From NCBI GenBank assembly GCA_027858815.1, contig JAQIBZ010000088.1, positions 1 to 42,883 of the forward strand: DNA of 42,883 bases, given 5' to 3'. Each line of letters begins with the position of its first letter. The stretch's first letter is position 1. Under the pieces are notes generated by a model, which was given only the letters and a program-made list of their open reading frames with translations, did not search any database and had not been told where the DNA came from. Shown here piece after piece: positions 1-9,836 of the stretch. Made by a program: the position numbers and the translations under genes. The stretch comes from Desulfobacteraceae bacterium (lineage in GTDB: Bacteria > Desulfobacterota > Desulfobacteria > Desulfobacterales > Desulfosalsimonadaceae).

Positions 1-1
1 A

Positions 2-556
2 TTGTCGGTGTTATTAAGTTCTTTTGTATATGCTGATACTAAAGGGGATATTGACGGAGACGACAAGGTAGGGCTTGCAGAGGCTGTCAATGCCCTACAG
101 GTTGCCTCTGGTCTTGCGGACCAGGTCCGTTCCCGGTGGTGCGATCAGGGCGATGGTACAGTCAAAGATAGGGCAACTGGTTTGGTGTGGCTTCAAAAGG
201 CTGATTGGGGCGGAACAATGACATACGATGAAGCACGCAATCAAGCAGGTATGTTATGTGAAGGCTCAGAAGGCGCAAATTTAAGTGATGGATCAGCCGA
301 AGGAGACTGGCGGATGCCTACAGGACCTGAGTTATATTCGTTAGCAAATGGAATCGACGCCTTCTATTGTGCACATTACTGGGTAGTAAGTGAGTTATGG
401 CAGGTTGCCGGTGAGAGTTGTAAGCTGTATTGGTCTAGCTCCACTGTCCTCGATGAGGCTGGTTGTCAGTGGGGCATGTATTTGCAGCCCGATCTGATGT
501 TTTCACTGGACAGGTCGAGCTCGTATTGGTTGTTGCCTGTGCGCTCGGATAATTGA
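2..556 (+). CDS. DUF1566/Lcl-like protein with a single dockerin-type EF-hand repeat (probably 5'-truncated by the window edge)
   Basis: ORF track; GDIDGDDKVGLAEAVNALQVASGL (dockerin-like) followed by W..GDGTVKDRATGLVWLQKADWGG...WRMPTGPEL...YWSSST, typical of DUF1566. Confidence 0.75.
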   Translation: MSVLLSSFVYADTKGDIDGDDKVGLAEAVNALQVASGLADQVRSRWCDQGDGTVKDRATGLVWLQKADWGGTMTYDEARNQAGMLCEGSEGANLSDGSAEGDWRMPTGPELYSLANGIDAFYCAHYWVVSELWQVAGESCKLYWSSSTVLDEAGCQWGMYLQPDLMFSLDRSSSYWLLPVRSDN

Positions 557-682
557 TTGTTTAGTTCCAGAACGAAAACCTCGATTTTTATTTTTTTCTG
601 AAAAAAAATTTTGTAAAATCTGCTGCCAAACAAAAAAAATTCTAAAAATTTGATCCTATATCGCACCTTGCTATTTAAAATA

Positions 683-1000
683 TTAAAAATATCTATAAAT
701 TGTTACGATTGCCTTTTTTCCGAGCGCACTTATCCTGGCTTCAGCCTCTATACCGCTTTGATTATGCCCCTTTTTTATTTCTTTTTCCTGGATCATGTGG
801 CCTATAATCTGAATATTACGCGCCACCACGGCCAGCGCCACATACCGCTTTAATCCATGTATTGCATGATCCGGGCAGCGATCCAGACCGTGATTATTTA
901 ATGCACTGATCGAGGACTCTATTGCTGAATGTTTGCACTTGGCAGCCTTAAACACCTCTGGATTTTCGATTTCTGGCACATTGACAGAAGTGCCTGACCG
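683..1000 (-). pseudogene. C-terminal remnant of an IS transposase
   Basis: VFKAAKCKHSAIESSISALNNHGLDRCPDHAIHGLKRYVALAVVARNIQIIGHMIQEKE resembles the C-terminus of IS5/ISNCY-like transposases; no catalytic N-terminal part is present. Confidence 0.7.
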
Positions 1001-1193
1001 AAGCGTTTTTGTCGAATACTTCATAAAACGACTGACGGAAAACAATGAGAAATATCTTTCGTCAGAACAATTGTTTGTAAAATTTAAAACCGCCGTAATT
1101 AATAATAGCCCGATGAGGCAGTTCCTGCAATTTGGCGAAATTCGTGAAGCAGACGATGGAGGAGGAGACTTTATTTTTATACATAAATCATAA
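995..1193 (+). pseudogene. C-terminal remnant of a caspase-family (peptidase C14-like) protein
   Basis: RSVFVEYFIKRLTENNEKYLSSEQLFVKFKTAVINNSPMRQFLQFGEIREADDGGGDFIFIHKS resembles the end of prokaryotic caspase-domain proteins (..EGGDFIF..); the catalytic part is missing. Confidence 0.55.
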
Positions 1194-1832
1194 ACTTACA
1201 TGAACCTTCGACCGTAACTTCATTTAATCGTTGGTATAGCAATCGAACAACTTGGTTGCAGAAATGACGGATTAAAAACATGGGGTCTGTTTTATATTGT
1301 TCACCTGGGGGTAAATGAAGCATAGAATGTTTGAAGGCTACCCTGCCTATTGAGCGACGTTTAATAGCGGTATCAATTTAGGCTGGTGTAAGACAACATC
1401 ATCTTGGATGGTTTAAAATATCAAATTGTTATTACTGTATCAATTAATTTCCCATTCTTCTTAAAACACACTCAAGGGAAAACAAGAAGTTTTCGGAGTT
1501 TAGCTTTATTATTCCAAAAATGTAAAACCGTTTTTTGGTGAATAATTTTATGTGCTGCTGCTATTTACGTTTTAAAACGACAGTATTGCAGTAATTTCCA
1601 GGGGTGTATCTTGTCGATAATATACGTAACGATTCCTGTTTCCCGGGACATACAAGATATAGATTTTTTAAAAAGATTCAGATGTTATTGTTGCGTGCAA
1701 TGAGTGCTGGATTATAAAGGAGAGTTATACTGGTGAATATGGTTTGTTTTTTACGATTAATTTAGCTGGCTGCTGAAGGCAAGTAAAACGATTCGGCCGT
1801 AAACTCGAATAATTGATTTTGTCCGAAGAATA

Positions 1833-2585
1833 TTATTCATACCTTTTACCTTGATGCTGCAGCCAACCAGCCACATGAGATCCACTTGGATCTCGATGTG
1901 TCCAATGTATAACACCACCTTTATTATTCCATTCATATTCACCGTAAAACTGAACAGAATCACCTTCTCGAAGAGAGCCAATTCTATGAGCAAGATCTAT
2001 ATTGTGTGCCATTAAGAGTGTTTGTCCAGAGGACAACTTAATGATGAATTTTTGATGTCGGCTGCCAATGTTGTCGTCAGGCAAAAGCTTCATGACAATA
2101 CCTTGGCCAGAAACCTGTAGATTACTTTCATGGTTTGAAAATGCATTGGCTATAATTGCATCGGATTTAATAGAGCTTTTATCTGATATTGAACTCTGAC
2201 TTTCATTAATTCCAGGTCCGGAAGATATCGCGTTATTAATACTCCCAGATTGAAAAAGAAGGAAGGCGACTCCAAGCAGACAACTTAACAACAATAAAAT
2301 TAAGACATAATTTAATGAATTTTTTTTCGGTGGTGGAGTCTGGCTAATCATAGAAGTCGCACGCAAACTTGATTTATTGCCTACCCCTTCAATGACAACG
2401 GCTTTTGCTTTTAATCGATTCTGAGAATCATGCATGGAATCATAAAGGACAATGTCCCCAATTTTGGGCCTTCTGCCACATGTCTTCACACTCGAAATAT
2501 GAAAAAACAGTTTTCCCGTCCCGTCATCTGGAAGGATGAACCCAAACCCACGATTATCTTTCCACTGGCTGATTTTCCCTCTCAT
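1833..2585 (-). CDS. Cold-shock-domain protein with a TM segment and a C-terminal DUF3465-like domain
   Basis: N-term MRGKISQWKDNRGFGFILPDDGTGKLFFHISSV (CSD RNP motif), TM helix YVLILLLLSCLLGVAFLLF, C-term HNIDLAHRIGSLREGDSVQFYGEYEWNNKGGVIHWTHRDPSGSHVAGWLQHQGKRYE. Confidence 0.8.
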   Translation of the reverse strand: MRGKISQWKDNRGFGFILPDDGTGKLFFHISSVKTCGRRPKIGDIVLYDSMHDSQNRLKAKAVVIEGVGNKSSLRATSMISQTPPPKKNSLNYVLILLLLSCLLGVAFLLFQSGSINNAISSGPGINESQSSISDKSSIKSDAIIANAFSNHESNLQVSGQGIVMKLLPDDNIGSRHQKFIIKLSSGQTLLMAHNIDLAHRIGSLREGDSVQFYGEYEWNNKGGVIHWTHRDPSGSHVAGWLQHQGKRYE

Positions 2586-3026
2586 GAATCTCCGGTTGTT
2601 TTTTTTGTGAGTCTCTTAGATATTATATAGAATTCCTACTTTATATCCCACCTCTGATAAATTTTCTATACTCCACTTTTTACTAAAAAACAAAGCTATT
2701 GAATACTGAAAATTTCAGATTGCCAGAATCATTAAAATTAATATGCAATTTGCTGGACTATTGTAGATACTTGCTAAAACCGTCACTATTGTGAAATTTT
2801 TCAGGAGTGCACCTTGTCGATAACTTTACGTAACGTTGCTTGTTTTTTCGATTTAGAAAATAATCTATATATTGTGGTTGTCAAACTATACAAAAAAAAT
2901 CGAATAGATAGTGAACTTTGCAAAAAAAAATGTAATTGCAAATTTTTACTTGCTGAGAAATTCACCGGCCCAAGCGTTTTAAAAGTGATAAATCTTGTTC
3001 GAAGCTCGATGCTGAGCATTCGATGT

Positions 3027-4445
3027 TCATTCCATTATACCTTCCCCATCCAAGGGAATATCCCATTTTTTCATGTATTTCCAGATTGAGACGCGGCTGA
3101 GTCCTAACCAACGTCCGGCTTCAGCTTTATTCCAGGCACAGCTTTTCAGAGCAGCAGTCAATTCAGTCTTTGTCAGTTTAGTTCTTTTTTTTATTTCAGT
3201 CTTATTTGTCGTCTGATCAGGAGCAGGAGCCTCCTTCATCTGAAGAATCTCTATCGGAAGATCAGCTAATTCTATCTGACTGCCGTGGCAGACAACAAAG
3301 GCATGTTCGATTGCGTTTTTCAATTCCCTGACATTTCCCGGCCATGCATAGGCCATTAGTATCTTCAACGTTTCACCGGAAGCACCGGATATCTGTTTAC
3401 CTGTTTTAGTGTTAAATAACTGAATAAAATGTTTGGTCAATATAGGGATATCTTCCTTTCTGTTTCTGAGCGGTGGCAGGTGAATCGGATATACTTTAAG
3501 GCGATAATAAAGGTCTTCGCGGAAAAGACCTTCACGAACCAGAGAAAACAGGTCTTTATTGGTCGCCGTGATAACCCGGAAATCCGTTTCACGTTTAAGG
3601 GATTCGCCGACACGTTCGATTTGTCGCTCCTGAATCGTGCGAAGCAGTTTGAGCTGAATAAATGGGCTGATTTCACCGATTTCATCTAAAAAAACGGTTC
3701 CGCCGTCCGCCTCTTCAAATCGTCCTTTTCGGTCTTTATGTGCGCCGGTAAACGCCCCTTTAATGTGGCCGAAGAGTTCGCTCTCAAGTAATGACTCGGA
3801 AAGCGCGCTGCAGTTAACGGTTACGAGTGGGCCATCTGCGCGGTCGCTATTATAATGATTATCACCGGCCACAAGTTCTTTTCCGGTGCCGCTTTCAACC
3901 TGAATTAAAATAGTCGTATCACTTTTTCCCGCAGCAGTGATTGCCCGATAGACGCCACGCATGGTTCGGCTTTTGCCGATGATATTAGAGAACTGGTGCG
4001 TCTCAGCGAGTTTTAATCCGGCTTCTTTTGTTTTTTCCTGGGCTTCGATAAGTTCCGTCAAATCCGTAATGGTTTCAACAACACCTACCACCACATCGTT
4101 ATTGTTTTTGACAACACAGGCATTTTTTAAAACCGTAATCATTTGGCCGTTTTTGTGAACAAGTTTACATTCTTTTGAATTTACACGACCTTTTTCAAAT
4201 ATTTTGCATTGATGGACATTTTCGGGGCAAGTGCTTTTATAACATTGGTTAAATTGAATCATGCTGCATGTTTTGCCGATGGCTTCATGAGCATCATAAC
4301 CGGTTATTTTTTTCATGGCTGGATTCCAGGAAGTAATCGTACCATCCGGATCCAGAGTAAAGACGCCTTCTGCCATTGAATCCAGCAGCAGAGTGGCAAA
4401 TTGGTTGTTCCAGGTCGGTGGTTTAAAAGAATTCAAATTTCTCAT
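3027..4445 (-). CDS. PAS domain-containing sigma-54-dependent transcriptional regulator
   Basis: PAS ([35 protein letters not shown]), GAFTGA motif, Walker [14 protein letters not shown]-terminal Fis-type HTH ([33 protein letters not shown]). Confidence 0.92.
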   Translation of the reverse strand: MRNLNSFKPPTWNNQFATLLLDSMAEGVFTLDPDGTITSWNPAMKKITGYDAHEAIGKTCSMIQFNQCYKSTCPENVHQCKIFEKGRVNSKECKLVHKNGQMITVLKNACVVKNNNDVVVGVVETITDLTELIEAQEKTKEAGLKLAETHQFSNIIGKSRTMRGVYRAITAAGKSDTTILIQVESGTGKELVAGDNHYNSDRADGPLVTVNCSALSESLLESELFGHIKGAFTGAHKDRKGRFEEADGGTVFLDEIGEISPFIQLKLLRTIQERQIERVGESLKRETDFRVITATNKDLFSLVREGLFREDLYYRLKVYPIHLPPLRNRKEDIPILTKHFIQLFNTKTGKQISGASGETLKILMAYAWPGNVRELKNAIEHAFVVCHGSQIELADLPIEILQMKEAPAPDQTTNKTEIKKRTKLTKTELTAALKSCAWNKAEAGRWLGLSRVSIWKYMKKWDIPLDGEGIME

Positions 4446-4477
4446 GCTTTCAAATTATCAGTTCAGTTAATAAAAAG

Positions 4478-4524
4478 TGTTAATTAATATAATATTAACG
4501 TTAATGTGTCAATAGGTTAACACA
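4478..4524. promoter_or_regulatory. Candidate upstream activator sites in the divergent intergenic region
   Basis: Imperfect palindrome TGTGTCAA-TAGG-TTAACACA (4505-4524) and GTTAAT-N9-ATTAAC (4479-4499) beside a sigma-54 activator gene. Confidence 0.4.
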
Positions 4525-4675
4525 AACTATTTTTAAAACCTATTCATTATAATATCTAAAATGAACATCTGATATCATATAATAGTTTGTAAAGATATTG
4601 TAAATTAATGATATAAAACGATTTTAAGGCATATTTAACGGCTCTGTGTATTCCTGTTCTCGTTTTCTCTTTATT

Positions 4676-4691
4676 CGGCACGATAATTGAA
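4676..4691 (+). promoter_or_regulatory. Possible sigma-54 (-24/-12) promoter
   Basis: CGGCACG-ATAA-TTGAA against consensus TGGCACG-N4-TTGCW; GG present, -12 dinucleotide is GA rather than GC; upstream of the 4790 CDS. Confidence 0.35.
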
Positions 4692-4789
4692 TAATATTGA
4701 ATGCCGGTGTGTCTCCGGCATTAACGCTAAAATACTTTGATTGATCTTTTAACTCATGAAAAATAAAAAATATGCAGGGATTTTAACAT

Positions 4790-6190
4790 ATGGTTCGTTT
4801 GATATCAGTGAAATATAATTTTTTGATTGTATGCTTAATACTTTTGGTAATCATTGTCTCGTCCGGTGCTGAGGGTAAGATTGCTTTTCATGAAAAGGGT
4901 CAGCAGCTGAGAATTGTTTTCAGTGGCAACCTTATGGGAAATATAGAGCCGTGCGGCTGAAGTGAAAATCAGGCGGGGGGGCTTTCCCGCCAGAAAACCT
5001 TGATTGATCGGTTGAAAACTGAATCCGGCAATGAGTCAACACTGCTTATCAATGCGGGTAATAATTTTGATATTACGTCTCACGATATTCACATTGCGCC
5101 TTCATATATTGCCAGAGCACTGGAACTCAAAGGAACGGAAGTGATAGCACCCGGCGTTCAGGAAATTACATACGGATCCGAAAAATTCCATAAGTTGATA
5201 GATCAGACGTCTGTCCGGGTTGTGTCCGCCAATGTGCCGAGTTTTATGCCGTATGTTATTTTATCAAAAAACAGGGGCAAAACAAACGTTTTAGTGACTT
5301 CCGTGGTAGATCCGGAATTGCTTTCAAGTACCGTACGAATGGAAAATAAGATTACAGATCCGGTATTGGCACTTCGTAGGATTCAGCAACAGGTTTCCCA
5401 TGATCTTTTTGTCGTTGTCATACATGCCGGTTCTGAAAAGTTATTATCTGTTATTGAAAATTGTCCGGGGATTGATCTGGTCATTGACGCGATATCCCGT
5501 GATGTTGAACAGAAAAATGAACACAAATGTTCCCCGCCGGTTGTTTCAAACAACGAAAACGGAATGTTCGTGGCTTATGTAGATTATGATAGTGAAAATT
5601 CAGCTGGTTCTTATTTTTTAAAACCGGTAAAATTAAGAGCAGTCGTGGGAAAAATCGTTGAAGATCCCGTAATCTCGAACCTTGTAAAAGAGTATGAACA
5701 AAAACGTCAAGCCGGGTTTCAGGATTTATCCGAGGAGTCGATGTTTTCGGCGTCACTTTTTGAAGGTCCTTCTCAATATTTGGGAAGCCGGTCATGTAAT
5801 CTGTGCCATGCTGAGATTAATGAGAGGTGGGCAAACAGTCGCCATGCAAATGCAATGGACAGCCTGGTAAGAAAATCTAAGCACAAGGATCCGGATTGCC
5901 TGTCTTGTCACGTCACTGGTATGGCAGATAACGCTTCGGCATCTGAATTTTTAAGGTTAAATAAAAATCATCCGATGGCAGGTGTCCAATGTGAGGCATG
6001 TCATGGACCGGGTGCTGATCATTCACAGAATCCCTCAGATATTGCCATGCTATCGGTTAATGAAAAAACATGTATACGTTGTCATACAAGTTATACAGAC
6101 CCTGATTTTAATTACAGTCATGAGATCTCTATTGTACATAACGATTGCTTTAAAGATCAATTGATTCAGAAATTTAAATCGTTTTTTTGA
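4790..6190 (+). CDS. Candidate selenoprotein: metallophosphatase-like N-terminal region plus cytochrome c554-like tetraheme domain; Sec at codon 57 (TGA 4958-4960)
   Basis: ATG 4790, signal-anchor VRLISVKYNFLIVCLILLVIIVSSGA; in-frame TGA then continuous ORF to 6190; GNIEPCG[TGA]SENQAGGLSRQKTLIDRL corresponds to the EPCGC..NQ.GGL.RR motif of homologous cytochromes; four CXXCH (CNLCH, CLSCH, CEACH, CIRCH); hairpin 4972-4991. Confidence 0.85.
4972..4991 (+). promoter_or_regulatory. Candidate bacterial SECIS hairpin
   Basis: GGCGGG / loop GGGGCTTT / CCCGCC; loop starts with GG about 17 nt after the TGA. Confidence 0.7.
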
Positions 6191-6200
6191 TCAATTAAAT

Positions 6201-6458
6201 TCAACTTTTCATAGGGGGATTTTTCTTTTTGAAATACAGTACCAGGCTTTTCCCCAGAAGAGGAATAAGCAGTGTGTCAATGTTTCGGATGAGCCTGGGT
6301 TTTTCCATAATATCCCATGTCAGCAGCCGATGATAGAGATTCACAGGTAGTGAATCATCACGCCCCGGGCCGACCAGACATTTCAGCCACCAATAAGGTG
6401 TATGCAGGCTGTGTGCATAATGCGAGCCCTGTTTGATCAATCCTATTTTCTCAAACAT
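6201..6458 (-). pseudogene. C-terminal fragment of a class I SAM-dependent methyltransferase
   Basis: HYAHSLHTPYWWLKCLVGPGRDDSLPVNLYHRLLTWDIMEKPRLIRNIDTLLIPLLGKSLVLYFKKK resembles the methyltransferase C-terminus; no SAM-binding N-terminal part upstream. Confidence 0.6.
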
Positions 6459-6874
6459 TGATAGAAACAGGTACCGGGTCTTGAATTGCGGAAGAACCGG
6501 AGCCCGAATCTGAAACGGAAAGCGGCGGCAGCGACGAGCGCGAGTGGGGTCGCATCTTTAAACTTTAATTTTTCCCGGCGGGTTGTGATTGAGGGCTTAG
6601 TGAAGTTGCTTAACCACTTTTTTTATATTGGGAGAGAAATCAAATCCACAAAATGTGATTCCAGCACAAAATCACAAATTTCATAAACCCAACATAAGAG
6701 AATAATGGTTTTGGGAATTGAAGCACAAAATATGGGATGATTGATTTTTGGAAAATCCTGGAATCGCTATTGAATTCTTCGCTGGCAGGTTAGAGTTTGG
6801 TGGTGAACCTTTTGGAAAGAACGGGTTGTTCATAGACTCCGCGCTTCCCGTCGTCCCAAGCGACTGCATATATT

Positions 6875-7041
6875 TGATGGCTTCGTAAAAAGTCCAAATT
6901 CTTTGTTGCGTTTTATCCTTCGTTTCTTCATGGTACGCTAAGTACAAATCATTACTCAGGATTTGCGCACCTCGCCAATTTTATGATATTAGTGGAACTT
7001 TTTTCTTTGCCATGGGAATCTGACTTTTTACGAGTTTGTCA
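6875..7041. repeat. Dispersed repeat family B, copy 1
   Basis: TGATGGCTTCGTAAAAAGTC ... GACTTTTTACGAGTTTGTCA, inverted ends; internal sequence shared with 25268-25420. Confidence 0.8.
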
Positions 7042-7127
7042 TATTTGCCCTCCAGAATTTACAGCGATAATGCCCCCGATGCCTTACTCATGCCTTTCGA
7101 TCTCGGCCCCGACTAAATAAAACGTCC

Positions 7128-7607
7128 CTAACGACGGATACCGATTTGGCGGCCGATATTCCCAGGCCGCGGCAGGTCAGCATGGGTTTGAGATAGTGAT
7201 TGAATTTCGGTCTGCACAATATCAGGAAAACGGGTTGAACGCCGTTTGTTCAAATCCACGCACAACACCATCTGTTCTAATGTAGCGGCAAGATAGCCCT
7301 TGTCACCCTTTACATGCATTTCAAAATAAAGGTGCAGACGTTTCTGGTCATGATCCAATAATTGCATGTGCACATCCACCATATCCCCCAGCGTAACCTC
7401 ATTATCATAAGTGATGTGATTCTCCAGCACCACCCAGGAGATCCCGGTCGCACGCGTGACGCCTTCTCCCAGTCCCAGCGAATGTACCAGAGCCTCACCG
7501 GCCTGATCGAAAATCAGTAGATAATAGGCCACGTTCAGATGATCGTTATAATCGAGCCATTCCGGTTTGATGACAGTCGTGTGAATAATGGGGCGTAAGC
7601 TGTCCAT
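7128..7607 (-). CDS. Acyl-CoA thioesterase-like hotdog-fold protein
   Basis: VIKPEWLDYNDHLNVAYYLLIFDQAGEALVHSLG ... typical 4HBT-like thioesterase N-terminus. Confidence 0.75.
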   Translation of the reverse strand: MDSLRPIIHTTVIKPEWLDYNDHLNVAYYLLIFDQAGEALVHSLGLGEGVTRATGISWVVLENHITYDNEVTLGDMVDVHMQLLDHDQKRLHLYFEMHVKGDKGYLAATLEQMVLCVDLNKRRSTRFPDIVQTEIQSLSQTHADLPRPGNIGRQIGIRR

Positions 7608-7778
7608 GATCTCTTTCCTTAAAGATATATTTTTGGGTCGAAAATGTGAGACTAAGGGTTTTTTAAGCTAAACCAAATATTTAAATCTTTTTTTGCATAG
7701 TCAGATTGTTATCGATGATAAGCAATTCTGTGAGGCAGAGCAGAGGGATAATTTTTTCCGGTTGGCCTTTTTTATATT

Positions 7779-8576
7779 TCAGGATTCTTTTTTTAAGGTT
7801 TTTCGTTTGATGGTCATCAGACTGACCGGTTCCGGTTTGTCATGATATTTTAGATGTTTTGAAAAATAGAGCCGGGCAGCCTCCATAAAAATTCGAGGTT
7901 TGGTAAGGTGCGGCACGATGGGATGCCGGAGCATCATTTTTAATAAATGAAACGATGTGAGTTCAAGCGGTTTTCCCCGCAGCCTTGCTGAAAATGCTTT
8001 TTCATTATCCCGGATCAGGTCAATGCGGATATCGATTTTATTGTCTGGTTCATTGTCCGGTGGCGGAAAAAAAAAGTCATACTCCCCTTCCAGATTGTTG
8101 AACGGTGATACGTGAAAGACTTTTTGGGTATGGTATTTCTCCATGTCACCGGTGCTTTTTGTTTTGTCCGGAATATACACATGGCGTTCGCCGAACGTAT
8201 TATTGACTTCCACCACAACGGCAACGATTTTATTTTGATCGTCAAAACAATAGTAAAAGCTGACCGGGTTGAAGATAAAGTTTAAATATCGCGCACTGGT
8301 AATTATCTGAATTGAAGAAACAGAGAGTGACGGATCTTTTTCCATTAAAATTCGAAGCAGTTTCTCTTTGATGCTTCCCGGGCGGTCATCTAAATAATCG
8401 GAATCATGAATGGATGCCGGACGCAGCCGGTTATAACCGAACAAAAACAGTTTTTGGTCAAGTTGCTGAAGTTCATCCAGATCCAGGCCATAAAAATAAA
8501 TCTGATATTTGAATTTGTGTAATATCGGCTGATAGCGTTCGTGTTCGACAAATCCTGTATATATTTTTGAATTCAT
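7779..8576 (-). CDS. DUF1365 domain-containing protein
   Basis: MNSKIYTGFVEHERYQPILHKFKYQIYFYGLDLDEL...SARYLNFIFNPVSFYYCFD; start overlaps the stop of the next gene by 4 nt. Confidence 0.9.
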   Translation of the reverse strand: MNSKIYTGFVEHERYQPILHKFKYQIYFYGLDLDELQQLDQKLFLFGYNRLRPASIHDSDYLDDRPGSIKEKLLRILMEKDPSLSVSSIQIITSARYLNFIFNPVSFYYCFDDQNKIVAVVVEVNNTFGERHVYIPDKTKSTGDMEKYHTQKVFHVSPFNNLEGEYDFFFPPPDNEPDNKIDIRIDLIRDNEKAFSARLRGKPLELTSFHLLKMMLRHPIVPHLTKPRIFMEAARLYFSKHLKYHDKPEPVSLMTIKRKTLKKES

Positions 8577-9829
8577 AATGAAATTCCGAATCCTTTGGCA
8601 ACATTGACGCCGGATAAAACCGCATCTTCATGAAAACCATACCGGAAATAGCTGCCGCAGAACCAGGTGTTCTGCTGTCCGTTTAAGCTGTCCAGCTTTT
8701 CCTGGGTGGCAATGGATTCAGATGTATATTGCGGGTGTGAATACATAAATTCAGAGATTTTCATATTTTCAGATATATCGGATTGTGGATTTAACGTCAC
8801 GCAGTAATCATTATTCGTATGCAGGTTGTGCAGCATATTCATGTCATAAGTCATGGTCATGTGCTCAGCCGTTGTTTGCTCCCGTAGATAATTCCATGAT
8901 GAGCGGGCTTTTGCCAGGGGCGGCAGGAAATTTCGATCCGTGTGCAAAATGGTCTGGTTGGCTGTGTAAGCCCAGGGGGACAGGAGGCGGATTTCTTCGT
9001 CAGACGGATCTGCCAGCATGTTAAACGTTTCATCAGCATGTGCCGCAAGGACCACCGCATCAAAAGATAATTCCGCATCGTCAGTCTGAACTGCGACGTA
9101 TCCGTTTTTGCGAATGATTTTCCGGACCGGCGTGTTTGTAGATACCTTTCCGGAAAAGACTTTTAAAAACGCTTTCACATATTCATGGCTTCCGCCTTTA
9201 ATTGAATACCACTGGGGTTGATCCGTTGTCGAGAGCAGGCCGTGGTTTTCAAAAAACCGGGCAAATGTTTCAGCCGGAAAATTCATCATTTTATCATCCG
9301 GTGTCGACCAGATGGCAGCGCCCATGGGAATAATATATTGCCGGATAAAGGGTTGATTAAATCTGTTTTTGTTTAAAAAATCCCCAAGACTCAAATCCTG
9401 GAAGCTGTTATTTTTAATATACTTTAAGGTCAGCCGGTTAAACCGGAGAATATCGTAAAGGAATTTCCAGTACGAGGGGCGAAAATTATTTTTCGGATCA
9501 GCAAACGGAGCGGCACTCGCAAATGTAAATCCGGAGTTCCGGTCATAATATGAAAAAGACATAGGGCATTTGACGCGCTCGACACCCAGCTGATTGATAA
9601 ATTTGATAAAGTTGGGGTAGGTTCGGTCATTATGGACAATAAACCCGGTGTCTATTGGCGTACCGGCATCCGGCCCGTCTTTTAAAACAACCGTATGGGT
9701 ATGCCCGCCCACATAATCATTTTTTTCAAACAAAGTCACCTGGTGTTTGCGCTGAAGAAGATAGGCGGAGACGATACCGGCAACGCCTGAGCCGACAACT
9801 GCGATGTTCATTGACGCTGATTTTTCCAT
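8573..9829 (-). CDS. FAD-dependent amine-oxidase-like flavoprotein (COG2907 type)
   Basis: MNIAVVGSGVAGIVSAYLLQRKHQVTLFEKNDYVGGHTHTV, Rossmann FAD-binding motif; operonic with DUF1365 and a CFA synthase. Confidence 0.9.
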   Translation of the reverse strand: MEKSASMNIAVVGSGVAGIVSAYLLQRKHQVTLFEKNDYVGGHTHTVVLKDGPDAGTPIDTGFIVHNDRTYPNFIKFINQLGVERVKCPMSFSYYDRNSGFTFASAAPFADPKNNFRPSYWKFLYDILRFNRLTLKYIKNNSFQDLSLGDFLNKNRFNQPFIRQYIIPMGAAIWSTPDDKMMNFPAETFARFFENHGLLSTTDQPQWYSIKGGSHEYVKAFLKVFSGKVSTNTPVRKIIRKNGYVAVQTDDAELSFDAVVLAAHADETFNMLADPSDEEIRLLSPWAYTANQTILHTDRNFLPPLAKARSSWNYLREQTTAEHMTMTYDMNMLHNLHTNNDYCVTLNPQSDISENMKISEFMYSHPQYTSESIATQEKLDSLNGQQNTWFCGSYFRYGFHEDAVLSGVNVAKGFGISL

Positions 9830-9836
9830 GAAATCC

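Noticed and set aside
5481-5795. 104-aa minus-strand ORF
   Set aside because: Lies antisense inside the selenocytochrome CDS and has no RBS or domain.
6681-6947. 88-aa minus ORF
   Set aside because: Its start lies inside repeat family B and the rest shows no domain; likely spurious.
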